Source: DASREM01 sp035652095
GTDB lineage: Bacteria > Acidobacteriota > Terriglobia > Terriglobales > Acidobacteriaceae
NCBI GenBank assembly: GCA_035652095.1
Contig: DASREM010000053.1
Coordinates: forward strand, 124,001-188,000
Direction: 5' to 3'
Length of the DNA stretch: 64,000 bases
Below, one piece after another: positions 46,085 to 55,600 of the stretch. Made by a program: the position numbers and the translations under genes. How positions within the stretch are numbered: position 1 is the stretch's first letter; every line of letters begins with the position of its first letter. The notes beneath the pieces were generated by a model that made no database searches, was not told the DNA's origin, and saw only the letters and a program-made list of their open reading frames with translations.

Positions 46085-46888
46085 TTACGTCTCCAGCAGT
46101 TCAGCGGCGACTTCTGTGTGGCCATCTGCCCCGACGCGCAGGCGATACCAGGCCACGATTGCAATCAGCGAGAAGACGAAAATAATTGTCGAGATCGCGT
46201 TGATCTCGGGGGTGATGCCGCGGCGCAGGCGTCCCCAGATCTCCAGCGGCAGCGTATTGTCGCGACCGATCAGGAAAAAGCTGACCGCGATCTCGTCCAT
46301 CGAAAGCGTGAAAATGAGCAGCGCAGCGGCGATGATCGAAAGTTTCAAATTCGGGATGGTGATGCGCCAGAACGTCTGCCAGTAGTTTGCACCGAGGTCG
46401 AGGGAGGCTTCTTCCTGCGCACGATCCAGCTTTTGCAGTCCTGCAAAGACTTCGGTGGTCGCTACTGAGATCAGCGCGGTGCCGTGTCCGAGGATGATCG
46501 TGATCAGGCTGAGTTTCATCTCGACCTGGCGGAACAACATGAGCAGCGAGAGGCCGGTGATGATCCCCGGCAGAATCAATGGCAGGAGCACCAGGCGGCG
46601 AAAGACCGCCTTGCCGGGGAAGTTGGCGCGATCGAGTGCGAGCGCCGCAGGGATTCCCAGGGCAAGAGCAATCGCCACCGCAGCCAAGGCCACCAGCAAG
46701 CTGTTGAGCACGGAAGCCCAGATTGCGTCGTCGGCGAATAGCGTCCGGTACCAGTCAAGCGTGAGGTTGCGGGGAGGGAAGCCTCCGACGCCCGCGCCAT
46801 TGAAAGAATAGACGACCAGCGTGACGATCGGCAGGTAGAGAAATCCGAAGACCAGAAGCGCGTGCAGGCTCAGTCCGCGATTCTTCAT
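46085..46888 (-). CDS. ABC transporter permease, PotC-like
   Basis: The start is an ATG overlapping the stop of the previous permease (ATGA), giving 267 residues. It has about six transmembrane spans and the cytoplasmic EAA loop (EEASLDLGANYWQTFWRITIPN) that docks the ATPase. The pair of permeases with PotA- and PotD-type partners fits spermidine/putrescine-type importers (type I fold). The neighbouring amine oxidase gene 62 bp further is probably co-transcribed. Confidence 0.9.
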   Translation of the reverse strand: MKNRGLSLHALLVFGFLYLPIVTLVVYSFNGAGVGGFPPRNLTLDWYRTLFADDAIWASVLNSLLVALAAVAIALALGIPAALALDRANFPGKAVFRRLVLLPLILPGIITGLSLLMLFRQVEMKLSLITIILGHGTALISVATTEVFAGLQKLDRAQEEASLDLGANYWQTFWRITIPNLKLSIIAAALLIFTLSMDEIAVSFFLIGRDNTLPLEIWGRLRRGITPEINAISTIIFVFSLIAIVAWYRLRVGADGHTEVAAELLET

Positions 46889-47733
46889 CGGAAGCTCCAT
46901 TTCTTCTCCAACGATTCCGAGAGAAACAGGATCGTAATCACAAGTGCAAGCATGCAAAAAGAGATCGCCGCACCCAGCGGCCAGTTGTAGGCGGCGCCGA
47001 ACAAGCTGACCACAATGTTCGAAACCATGATCCCGCTGGGACCTCCGAGCAGCAGCGGAGCGAGAAAGTCCCCAAGGCTGAGCACGAAGGCGAAAGTTGC
47101 GCCTGCGAGCACGCCGGGAAGCGAGAGGGGGAAAATCACCCGCCAGAAGGTTTGAAAGGGAGACGCGCCGAGGTCCTGCGAAGCTTCAACCAGGCTGCGC
47201 GGAATATGCTCGAGCGAAGAATAAATCGGCAGAATCGCAAACGGCGTGTAGATGTGGGTAAGCGTGAGCACCACCGCAAACGGGCTGTAGAGCAGAAAGC
47301 CAAGTGGTTGGTGCGTGAGATGAAGGTACTGCAGCAACGTGTTCAGCACGCCATCACTGCCGAGGATCGTCTTCCACGCATAGGCCCGGACCAGGTAGCT
47401 TACCCACAGCGGAATAATCACCAACTGGTACAGCAGGTCTTTTCTTTTGCCTGCATGAAACGAAAGATAGTAGGCCAGGGGATAGCCGAGCAGGAGGGAG
47501 AAGATCATGACTCGGGCAGCGATCCACATGGAGCGGAAGAGGGTCTGCAGGTATACGTTCACGCGCCAGAGTTCGCGATAGTTATCGAGGGTCCACGAGT
47601 GGAGGATCTGCTGTGTTGGCGAAACCGACCAGAAGCTGTAGCAAAACAGCAGCGCATAGGCGAGAAGCAGAAAGACCGTGACCCACAGCAGGGGAGGGAC
47701 GGTGATGGCGGCTCGGTAGGCGCGGGAGAACAT
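46885..47733 (-). CDS. ABC transporter permease, PotB-like
   Basis: The 282-residue membrane protein has about six spans and an EAA loop (EASQDLGASPFQTFWRVIFPLS). Its start codon shares a base with the stop of the ATPase gene and its end overlaps the next permease by four bases. This tight packing is typical for pot operons. It forms the channel together with the PotC-like subunit. Confidence 0.9.
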   Translation of the reverse strand: MFSRAYRAAITVPPLLWVTVFLLLAYALLFCYSFWSVSPTQQILHSWTLDNYRELWRVNVYLQTLFRSMWIAARVMIFSLLLGYPLAYYLSFHAGKRKDLLYQLVIIPLWVSYLVRAYAWKTILGSDGVLNTLLQYLHLTHQPLGFLLYSPFAVVLTLTHIYTPFAILPIYSSLEHIPRSLVEASQDLGASPFQTFWRVIFPLSLPGVLAGATFAFVLSLGDFLAPLLLGGPSGIMVSNIVVSLFGAAYNWPLGAAISFCMLALVITILFLSESLEKKWSFR

Positions 47734-48821
47734 TAATTCCTCTCCGGTGACTCTCGGACAGGCACCGCGTCATGGGGGGAAAATTCGAGTTCGAGTGCGT
47801 CCTGAAGGGAATGCTGGCTCGCGGTCCTCACGGTCAGCGGCGTGCCATCGCTGCATTCGACTTGCAGCAGTTCGGTTGCTCCATGAAACGCCTGTCTTTT
47901 TACCGTGGCAGGAAAGCGGACCGCACCCGGTGCACTGCCGGCCGGCCGAATGTTCTCCGGGCGCAACGAGAACAAGGCGGGGCCGTCGGGCAAATTTGTG
48001 GACCAGGAAAACGGCCCAGCCTGCGCCAGGCGATTGGTGACGGTTGTTCGAAGCAAATTCGTGTGCCCGATGAACTGCGCGCAGTACGCGGTAGCCGGGC
48101 GGCTGTAAATCTCGCGTGGCGAGGCGACCTGTTCCAACTCGCCCATGCGCAGGAGCGCGATGCGGTCCGACATCACCATGGCCTCTTCCTGGTCATGCGT
48201 AACAAAGATGAAGGTGATTCCAACTTCGCGCTGCAACGACTTGAGCTCCACCTGCATTTGCCGGCGCAGATTGGCGTCCAGCGCGGAGAGCGGTTCATCG
48301 AGCAGGAGCAGCTTGGGGCGATTGATCAAGGCGCGCGCCAGCGCGATGCGCTGTTGTTGCCCTCCGCTGATCTTCGACGGTTTCGCCTTGGCCTGCGCCG
48401 TCATCTTCACCATGGCGAGTGCCTGCTCCACCCGGCTTGAAATCTCCTGCTGCGGGACTCTGGCGACGGTTAATCCGTAAGCGACGTTCTGTTCCACGGT
48501 GAGGTGAGGAAACAGCGCATAGTTCTGGAAAACCGTGTTGACCCGACGACGATACGGCGGCAGAGGGTCAAGCCGCTCGCCGGCCATAGTGATCGAGCCC
48601 GAAGTCGCAGTTTCAAATCCGGCGATGATGCGCAGCAGGGTCGTCTTCCCCGATCCGCTTTCACCCAGGATGGTGAGAAATTCACCCTCCGCAACTTGGA
48701 GGGAAATATCGCGAAGGACCTGGTTCTTCCCAAATGACTTCGCCACGTTGCGGACGTCGAGCAGGGTCACAGGAGCAGCCTTCCCTTGGGAAGAGGCGGC
48801 TTGGGTTGCGGGAAGTTGCAT
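47733..48821 (-). CDS. ABC transporter ATPase, PotA-like
   Basis: The 362-residue ATPase has Walker A GESGSGKTT, Q-loop VFQNYALFPHL, signature SGGQQQRIALARAL, Walker B LLLLDEPLSALD and the switch His (VTHDQEEAM). The C-terminal third is a TOBE-type domain (IGHTNLLRTTV, then RPENIRP). It energises import through the two permeases. Polyamine or other small cationic compounds are the expected cargo, judged by subunit similarity only. Confidence 0.92.
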   Translation of the reverse strand: MQLPATQAASSQGKAAPVTLLDVRNVAKSFGKNQVLRDISLQVAEGEFLTILGESGSGKTTLLRIIAGFETATSGSITMAGERLDPLPPYRRRVNTVFQNYALFPHLTVEQNVAYGLTVARVPQQEISSRVEQALAMVKMTAQAKAKPSKISGGQQQRIALARALINRPKLLLLDEPLSALDANLRRQMQVELKSLQREVGITFIFVTHDQEEAMVMSDRIALLRMGELEQVASPREIYSRPATAYCAQFIGHTNLLRTTVTNRLAQAGPFSWSTNLPDGPALFSLRPENIRPAGSAPGAVRFPATVKRQAFHGATELLQVECSDGTPLTVRTASQHSLQDALELEFSPHDAVPVRESPERN

Positions 48822-48842
48822 AGGCCGACCGGCGTCGCGAAG

Positions 48843-49907
48843 TTACTGCGCGGCTTTCACCTGGTTCCAGATCTCGTTGTACTTGGCCCGACGCGGCACG
48901 TTCTGCCAGAAATAGATTCGCTTTTGATAGTTGTCCACGTCATCGAGGTGCAGGCTCTTCACCTGGTCTGCCGTCATCAACTGTGCGGCTGCCGGATTCG
49001 CCGGTGTGTAACCGGTTACGTCGCTTACTTTCTTTTGGGTCTGGGCCTGCACCATGTACTCGAGGAATTTATAGGCCAGATCTTTGTTCTCGGTTCCCGC
49101 GGTAATCATCAGGTGATCAATCCAGCCGGTCGTGTTTTCCTTTGGAATGGTTTCGCCAACCGGGAAGCTGATTTTACGAAGCTGGTTGGTCATTAGGGGC
49201 CAGCCCATGGCGGCTACGACCTCGTGGTTCTGAAAGAGGTTGGTCAGCTCGCCACCGGTGGACCACATCTTGCGAATATTCGGTTTCAGTTCAAGCAGCT
49301 TCTTCTTCACCGCCTCCAGTTGCTCGTCGCTCAGGTTGTAAAGCCGGCTGGGATCGGGTTTGTCGTAGCCGAGGACCTGGGCAGCCATGTAGACGGTGGA
49401 AAGATCGTCCCATACAGAAATCCTGGAGCGCAGCTTGGGATCCCACATCGTGGTCCAGCTGTCGGGAGGTTGGGAGAAAGCCGTGGTGTCGTAAATCATC
49501 GGATTCGGGCCCCACATGAAAGGAACACCGAAGATGAGATTGTCCACCCGGACCAGAGGGAGGCTGGTGAGCTTCGGAGAAAGCTGGTTATAGCTGGGGA
49601 TCCTGGCGAGCTCGAGCGGGGCCGCGAGCCCGTTGGCGGCGATCATGGTTGCGACATCGCTGGATGGCGAAATCACGTCGTAATTACCGGCACTGCCGCC
49701 ACGCAGTTTGGCGACGAGTTCATCGCTCGATCCCATGTACGACGCCGCGACTTTACAGTGATACTGCTCCTCGAACCCGTGAACAAACGATGGATCAGCG
49801 TAGCCTTCCCAGACCAGCAGGTTGAGAGTCGGGGTTTTCTTGCCGCAGGAGGGGAGCAGGGCGGCAGCAGCCAGCAGCGAAATCAGACCGGCAAGTCGAA
49901 GCTTCAC
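48843..49907 (-). CDS. ABC transporter substrate-binding lipoprotein, PotD/PotF-like
   Basis: A GTG start overlaps the stop of the amidohydrolase gene (GTGA) and has GGAGG upstream, giving 354 residues. The signal ends in a lipobox (LLPSC), so the protein is lipid-anchored. The mature part has the polyamine-binding-protein layout: LNLLVWEGYADPSFVHGFEEQY, YDVISPSSDVATMI and GVPFMWGPNPMIYD. Acidic and aromatic residues for amine binding are likely but cannot be mapped exactly by eye. Confidence 0.9.
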   Translation of the reverse strand: MKLRLAGLISLLAAAALLPSCGKKTPTLNLLVWEGYADPSFVHGFEEQYHCKVAASYMGSSDELVAKLRGGSAGNYDVISPSSDVATMIAANGLAAPLELARIPSYNQLSPKLTSLPLVRVDNLIFGVPFMWGPNPMIYDTTAFSQPPDSWTTMWDPKLRSRISVWDDLSTVYMAAQVLGYDKPDPSRLYNLSDEQLEAVKKKLLELKPNIRKMWSTGGELTNLFQNHEVVAAMGWPLMTNQLRKISFPVGETIPKENTTGWIDHLMITAGTENKDLAYKFLEYMVQAQTQKKVSDVTGYTPANPAAAQLMTADQVKSLHLDDVDNYQKRIYFWQNVPRRAKYNEIWNQVKAAQ

Positions 49908-51640
49908 TCATGGCCTCCGGCGGCAGCGGTTTTGGCCGCGCTAAATTCGGCGGACTGGTACACAACTTTGCCGCCAACCATAGTGAGCAGAACTTCGGTC
50001 TTGTCAATCTGGTGCGGGTCAATCTTGAACAGGTCCTGCGAGACGACGATGAGGTCGGCCAGTTTTCCCGGCTCGATAGAGCCTTCGGTCTTTTCCCGGC
50101 GTCCCGAGAAGGCGGCTCCGAGCGTGTAAGCCCTGATTGTGTCTTCCAGGCTGAGCCGCTGCTGCGGAACAAACCCCTCTGGCGGATCGCCATTACTGGT
50201 CTGCCGGGTGACGGCGGTCTGCACGCCAGGCCACGGATTCAGCGTCACCACGGGCCAGTCGCTGCCAAAGGCAAGGTGACCGCCATCCTTCTGAATGCTG
50301 TTCCATACCCATGCGCGCGAAGCGCGTTCCTTACCGATGTTGCGCGCCCAGATGTGAAGGGTGTCTTCGTCGGGATAGGAATGAAGCGGCTGCATGCTGG
50401 CGATCACGCCCAATTTTCCGAAGCGGGCAATGTCGGCGGAAGAAATGGTCTCGATATGTTCAATGCGCGGCCGGGCATCGGAGGTTTTGTTGGCCTCAGT
50501 GGCGTGCTGGTAGGCATCCAGCGCGGTGCGCACCGCTTTGTCGCCAATGGCATGGGTGAAGATCTGAAAATGACGGCGGTCGAGTTCGGCGATCGCCTGC
50601 TTGTATTTTGCGGGGTCCCAGAACAGCTTGCCAATCTGCGAAGGATCGTCGGTGTAAGGCTCAAGCATCGCCGCGGTATGCGCTTCGACTACGCCGTCGA
50701 GCATGGTCTTCACAACTCCGCCGGAGAGCCAATCATCGTGGTAAGTCTGACGGGCCTTTTCGATTTTTGAAATGGCGTCGTCGGTGAGTTGCGGCGGATC
50801 AAGGAAGTAAGCGATGTAGAAGCGAAGTGTGAGCTCATCCTTCTGTTTCAGTTGGTTGTAGAGATCGAAGTATTCAAAGTCCTGCCCGGCGCTGTGCACG
50901 CGGGTGAGTCCACGCTTGTTGGCTTCCTTCATCCCGAGCCGCAACGCCGTCAGGCGCTCTTCTCGCGTCGGTGGAGGAGTGAACCTGGCCACCAGGTCGC
51001 CGGCGGATTCCTTCAGAGCGCCGGTCGCATCGCCATTCTCGTCACGCACAATTTTCCCGTTCGGTGGGTCGGGAGTATTGCGCGTAATTCCAGCCATCTC
51101 CAGCGCTTTACTGTTTGCCCAGGAACTGTGGCCGTCAAACGCGCTCAGAAAAACGGGGCGGTCAGAAACGACATCGTCGAGAATTCTCTTGTTGGGCAGC
51201 GCCGTCGGACCAAAGGTCGGATATGTCCATCCCATTCCCTGAATCCAGGTCTCCTTGGGGTGGCTGTCGGCGTATTGCTTCACTCGTTTCTGGATTTCAG
51301 GGATGCTGTCGGCGCCATTCAAGTCCACTCGCGTCAGGCCGAGAGCGCCGTCCATAAAGTGAATGTGGCAATCCACAAAACCGGGCAGCACCAAGCGTCC
51401 AGCCGCATCCATCACCTTGGTGTTGCTTCCGCGATAGCCCGCGATCATGTCAGCTTTGCCCACGGCAATGACCTTGCCGCCTGCAATGGCCACAGCTTCG
51501 GCCCAGGGACTCTGGGCATTGAGTGTATAAATACGACCGTTGGTCAGGATGATGTCGGCGACTTGCCTGGATTGTGCCAGCGCCGAAATGGAAACCGTCA
51601 AGACGACGATCAGGCGAAGAACCTGAGCCGATTTTCGCAA
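49904..51640 (-). CDS. Exported amidohydrolase (YtcJ-like)
   Basis: The TTG start has AGGAG at good spacing and gives 578 residues with a signal peptide (MRKSAQVLRLIVVLTVSISALAQ). Motifs of the amidohydrolase superfamily are PGFVDCHIHFMDG (metal-binding HxH), the THAIGDKAVR, RIEHIE and FGSDWPV segments, and a C-terminal beta domain (GSIEPGKLADLIVVSQD). The YtcJ/exoenzyme group hydrolyses amides or formamides of unknown type. Overlap with the PotD-like gene places it first in the uptake operon, so it may release an amine from an amide before import (inference). Confidence 0.87.
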   Translation of the reverse strand: MRKSAQVLRLIVVLTVSISALAQSRQVADIILTNGRIYTLNAQSPWAEAVAIAGGKVIAVGKADMIAGYRGSNTKVMDAAGRLVLPGFVDCHIHFMDGALGLTRVDLNGADSIPEIQKRVKQYADSHPKETWIQGMGWTYPTFGPTALPNKRILDDVVSDRPVFLSAFDGHSSWANSKALEMAGITRNTPDPPNGKIVRDENGDATGALKESAGDLVARFTPPPTREERLTALRLGMKEANKRGLTRVHSAGQDFEYFDLYNQLKQKDELTLRFYIAYFLDPPQLTDDAISKIEKARQTYHDDWLSGGVVKTMLDGVVEAHTAAMLEPYTDDPSQIGKLFWDPAKYKQAIAELDRRHFQIFTHAIGDKAVRTALDAYQHATEANKTSDARPRIEHIETISSADIARFGKLGVIASMQPLHSYPDEDTLHIWARNIGKERASRAWVWNSIQKDGGHLAFGSDWPVVTLNPWPGVQTAVTRQTSNGDPPEGFVPQQRLSLEDTIRAYTLGAAFSGRREKTEGSIEPGKLADLIVVSQDLFKIDPHQIDKTEVLLTMVGGKVVYQSAEFSAAKTAAAGGHE

Positions 51641-51671
51641 GGGCCTCTCCTTGTTGTCCGCGTTCCCGCGA

Positions 51672-52478
51672 CTAGAACGTTGGCGGGGTATTGACCCACA
51701 GCACCCATGATTCCTTGTCCCCAGGATTTGACCACGAGTGCGGCGTAGTGCTTTCGAAATAGAAACTGTCGCCTGGTTTCAGGCGATACTTCTTTTCCAG
51801 CAAAAAGATCTCGAACTTACCGCGCATGACGTAGAGGAACTCTTCCCCCGCGTGAGTATAACTTTCGCCACTGCCGGCGCCCGGAGCGATGCGGAACAAA
51901 TGGGCCTCCATGACCGGACTGCCCACCGCGAGCAACTCCATTCGCACGCCGGGGGAAACTTCCAGTACCTTGCGAGCGCCGGGCGTAACCAGGGGGGAAT
52001 GGGAATCTCGCGCATCGAAGAAGTCGAGGATATTGGTCTTGTAGAATTTTGCGAGTCTGCGAAGAGTGCCGACCGAAGCTCCCATCTGCGAACGCTCGAT
52101 GGCGCTCAGGAATCCGACAGAGATGCCGACGGCTTCCGCCACGCGGGCAAGGGAGAAATTATGGCGGGTACGCAATTGCCGCAGCCTGACTCCGATTCCG
52201 CTTGAGGCCCCGTTGGGGGTGGGTTGCAGCAGGCCGTCGCGTTTGAGCATTTGCACGATTGCGGGGGCGTTCAGGCCGCGCACTCTCCGCAGGAAGCGGG
52301 CCCGCTTGAGCACCTTCAAATCCTGGTCGCTGTACAACCGATATTTGCTGGCCGTGCGTTGCGGGCGGGTGAGTCCCAGGCTCTCCCAGGCGCGTATGAC
52401 CGAGGGTGACACTCCCACGAGGCGGGCGACCTCTCCGATTTTCAAGTAAGGTTTGGAGTGGTCAGCGCCGGTTGCCAA
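51672..52478 (-). CDS. Transcriptional regulator with MerR, XRE and cupin domains
   Basis: The 268-residue protein starts at TTG with GGAGA upstream. Residues 11-80 are a MerR-type winged helix (YLKIGEVARLVGVSPSVIRAWESLGL); 97-152 an XRE/HTH_3 domain (VRLRQLRTRHNFSLARVAEAVGISVGFLSAIERS); 190-262 a cupin (THAGEEFLYVMRGKFEIFLL, then KPGDSFYFESTTPHSW). XRE plus cupin is the PuuR-type layout for putrescine genes; an added MerR domain is unusual. It is divergent from the TonB receptor and lies between the uptake and breakdown genes, so it likely controls both and itself. The ligand is expected to bind the cupin domain. Confidence 0.9.
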   Translation of the reverse strand: MATGADHSKPYLKIGEVARLVGVSPSVIRAWESLGLTRPQRTASKYRLYSDQDLKVLKRARFLRRVRGLNAPAIVQMLKRDGLLQPTPNGASSGIGVRLRQLRTRHNFSLARVAEAVGISVGFLSAIERSQMGASVGTLRRLAKFYKTNILDFFDARDSHSPLVTPGARKVLEVSPGVRMELLAVGSPVMEAHLFRIAPGAGSGESYTHAGEEFLYVMRGKFEIFLLEKKYRLKPGDSFYFESTTPHSWSNPGDKESWVLWVNTPPTF

Positions 52479-52634
52479 ATTGAGATTCTCCGCGACTTTT
52501 CAGGATGGGGAGCGGCTATTTTTCCCTTGACAGCGTTGGGCGGCTTCTCTAACCTTGCGCGATTATAGCAAGGTTTGTGTGGAGCGCAAGGCGCTCCTTT
52601 CGATTCGAATATCCACCTGCTCCCGGAGGACTCC
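52479..52634. promoter_or_regulatory. Divergent control region of the regulator and the TonB-receptor operon
   Basis: This 156 bp region holds an operator-like dyad around a perfect TATAAT (listed next), a TTGACA on the plus strand (52527-52532) without a good -10 partner, and a hairpin in the leader of the receptor (GGAGCGC at 52581-52587, GCGCTCC at 52591-52597, AAG between). The receptor gene has GGAGG five bases before its ATG. Confidence 0.6.
52551..52575 (-). promoter_or_regulatory. Operator-like dyad around the -10 box of the MerR-XRE-cupin gene
   Basis: AACCTTGC (52551-52558) and GCAAGGTT (52568-52575) form a perfect 8-bp inverted repeat with a 9-bp centre. On the minus strand the centre contains TATAAT (52567-52562), the -10 of the regulator, with TTGCGC (52589-52584) 16 bp upstream as a weak -35. 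A dimer bound here would cover the promoter, so autoregulation is likely. Binding by this regulator is inference. Confidence 0.6.
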
Positions 52635-55600
52635 ATGCCGTCGTCTCCCACTCGCTTTGCGAGTTGCTGCCTGGTAGCTCTGTTCTGTCTCGTAGCATCC
52701 ACCCTGACATTCAGCCAAAGCACAGGCGGAAGAATTCTGGGCCGCGTCGCCGACCCCACGGGGGCGGTGCTGGCCAAAGTGAAAGTCACGCTGGTCAACG
52801 AGGAGACGGGAGTCAGTCGAGAGTCGCAAACCAACGACAGTGGCGACTATGCCTTTCCCGAAGTTCCGGTCGGAACCTATCGCCTCGAATTCGACCAGGC
52901 CGGGTTCAAGAAAAACATCAGACGCGGGGTGAATGTCGACCTCAACCAGGTCATCAACCTGAACATGACCATGCAGGTCGGCGAGACGAAAGAAATTGTG
53001 GAGGTAACTTCCGAAGCTCCGCTGGTGGACACGACCAGCACGCAATTAGGAACTGTAGTCAACGATCGTGCCATCGTGCAGTTGCCTCTCAACCAGCGTG
53101 ACACATATCAGTTCCTGTCATTGCAGCCAGGGGTTTCGTCCCAGGTAGGCGCCGATCTCTACTACGGCGGGAACAGCACGGGCAGCGTGTCGGTCAATGG
53201 CGGGCGCGGCCGGGCGAACAATTTCAGCGTGAATGGCGGCGATGCCAACGATATGTTCGCGAACCTGCCCACGGTCCAACCCAGCCCTGACAGCGTGGAA
53301 GAATTCCGCATCATCACCAACACCTTCGATGCGGAGTACGGCAGGAACTCCGGGGCCGTGGTCAACGTGGTCACCAAGTCCGGGACAAATTCGTTTCACG
53401 GGAATGTCTACGAGTTCTTCCGCAACAAGGTGCTGAACTCGCGCGGATATTTCGATACCAGCAAGCCCGACTTCAAGCAGAACCAGTTCGGTGGCACCTT
53501 TGGCGGGCCGATCGTGAAGGACCGGACGTTCTTCTTTACCTCCTACGAAGGGCGCCGGGTGCGGCAAGGCAACTCCGGAGACGTGGTCGCGGTGCCTACT
53601 GCAGCGGAACGGCTGGGAGATTTTTCCGCAGGTTCCACGTTCACGGGCGTGATTGGTGACCAGACGGTTGCCGATGTTCTGAATACGCGCCCGGGTTGCG
53701 CAGCGGCAATCGCCGCCGCGGGCGGGGCGAGTCCAACCGCGGGCATCGACTACGCTTCGGTGTTTCCGGGGAACATTATTCCCACAGCTTGCCAGGATCC
53801 GGTCGCGGTCGATTTGCTTCGATTCGTCCCCAGTCCCAACACCGGAAATGGATTTTTCCAGGCAGTGCTGACCGGACGGGACCGCCAGGACCAAGTCACC
53901 TTCCGCTTCGATCATCGTATCAACGACAAGCAGAACCTGAGCGCCTACTACTACTTCACGGATGAAACCAATTTCAATCCGTTCAACAACTTTCAGGCCG
54001 CCGGGGCCAACGTTCCCGGTTTCGGCTCCAGCAATAAACAACGATTCCAGCAATATAACCTCAGCCATACCTGGAGCATCAACAACAGCATGGTGAACGA
54101 GGCGCGGTTCACCTACATGCGCGAGGCGCAGGGAACGTTCAATCACTCCGAGCACACCAACCTGGTCACCGACTCTTGTGCCTCGGCCGCGGCCCAGCCT
54201 TTCTGCTTCACGGGAGTTTCGGACGCAGCCGCCATCAACGATCCTGCCAACAACCCGCTGGCTGGAACACCGTTCGCGAACAAAATCGGAATCACTCCGG
54301 GACTGGGAGCCAACCGTGAAGGTGTACCGGACGTTGCAGTGTCGGGTGGATTCACGATCGGCAACAATTTTGAAGGGGAATTGCCGCAAATCGGAAACTC
54401 CTTCCAATGGTCCGACAACCTGACCAAGATCAAGGGCAATCACACGTTGAAGTTTGGAGCGGATATCCGCCGAATGCGCTTCGACCAGACCCTGTTCTTC
54501 GAGGTGAGCGGTTTCTACAACTACTTTGGCGGCGGGACCAACGACGCTGGCTTCGACAACCTGTACCCCAACTACCTGCTGGGACTGCCCGACACTTACC
54601 AGCAAGGCGCGGCCCAGAAGGAGAATGTCCGCACCACCTCCGTTTACCTGTTCGCTCAGGACAGCTGGAAGATTCGTCCTAACCTGACGTTGAACTACGG
54701 ATTGCGTTGGGAACTGAACACGCCGCTGACCGACATCGGAAAGCACGTGCAGACCTACCGGCCCGGACAGACGACGAGCATCTATCCATGCCAGCTTTCG
54801 GCGTATGGCCAGACGTTGTTGGGTGGCGTAACCGATTGCACGGGCGTATTTCCGACTGGGTTGGTGGTACCGGGCGATGCGGGAGTGCCTCCGGGCCTGA
54901 CAACCACCTACTACAAAGCGTTTGCGCCGCGTATCGGCATTGCGTGGAGTCCCGGAAAATCAGGCAAGACCAGTATTCGCGCGGGCTGGGGCTTGTTCTA
55001 CAACCCGATCGAACAGTTGGTGCTGGAACAGTTCAGCGCCGAGCCTCCCTTCGGCGGCAGCACCTTCCTGGTGGAGACCTTCTTCAATACTCCCTTTTAT
55101 GCGCAGGCGGGATTCGCCGATCCGAATCCATTCAATGGCATCCTTAATCCCACGCGCGGGGACCCGGTGGATTGGTCGGTATTTCGTCCGATCCTGCTGT
55201 TTGGGGAGTTCCAGCCGCATCTGCGCTCGCAATACGCGGCGCAGTACAACTTGACGATTCAGAGGGAACTGGCGAAGGACCTGGTGTTATCGGTGGGCTA
55301 TGTGGGAGCACAAGGCCACCGTCTGCTCGCTTCTACCGACCTGAATCGTGCGACGCCGCAGACCTGCCTGGACATCGCATCCATCGCAAACACGAACCCG
55401 GCGGCGGTTACTTCGTTCGGGACGCCTGGCACGTGCAATCAGTTTGCCGAGGACAACCAGTTCAGCGTGACTGTGCCGAACGGTTTCAACTTCCACTTGC
55501 CCAATGGACAGGTTGTGCAGGGGTCCGGCCAGACGCTGAATTTTGTCGGCATCCGCCCGTTCTCTTCGCCCAACTGCCAAGTCGATGGGACCAACTGTCC

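Noticed and set aside
52527..52549. TTGACA as -35 of the TonB-receptor promoter
   Set aside because: At 16-19 bp spacing only TAACCT or worse follows, so I could not support a plus-strand promoter from these boxes alone.
53118..54746. A 542-codon open frame opposite the TonB-dependent receptor
   Set aside because: The receptor frame has signal peptide, plug and barrel features. The antisense product is rich in Val/Arg/Gly without known motifs.
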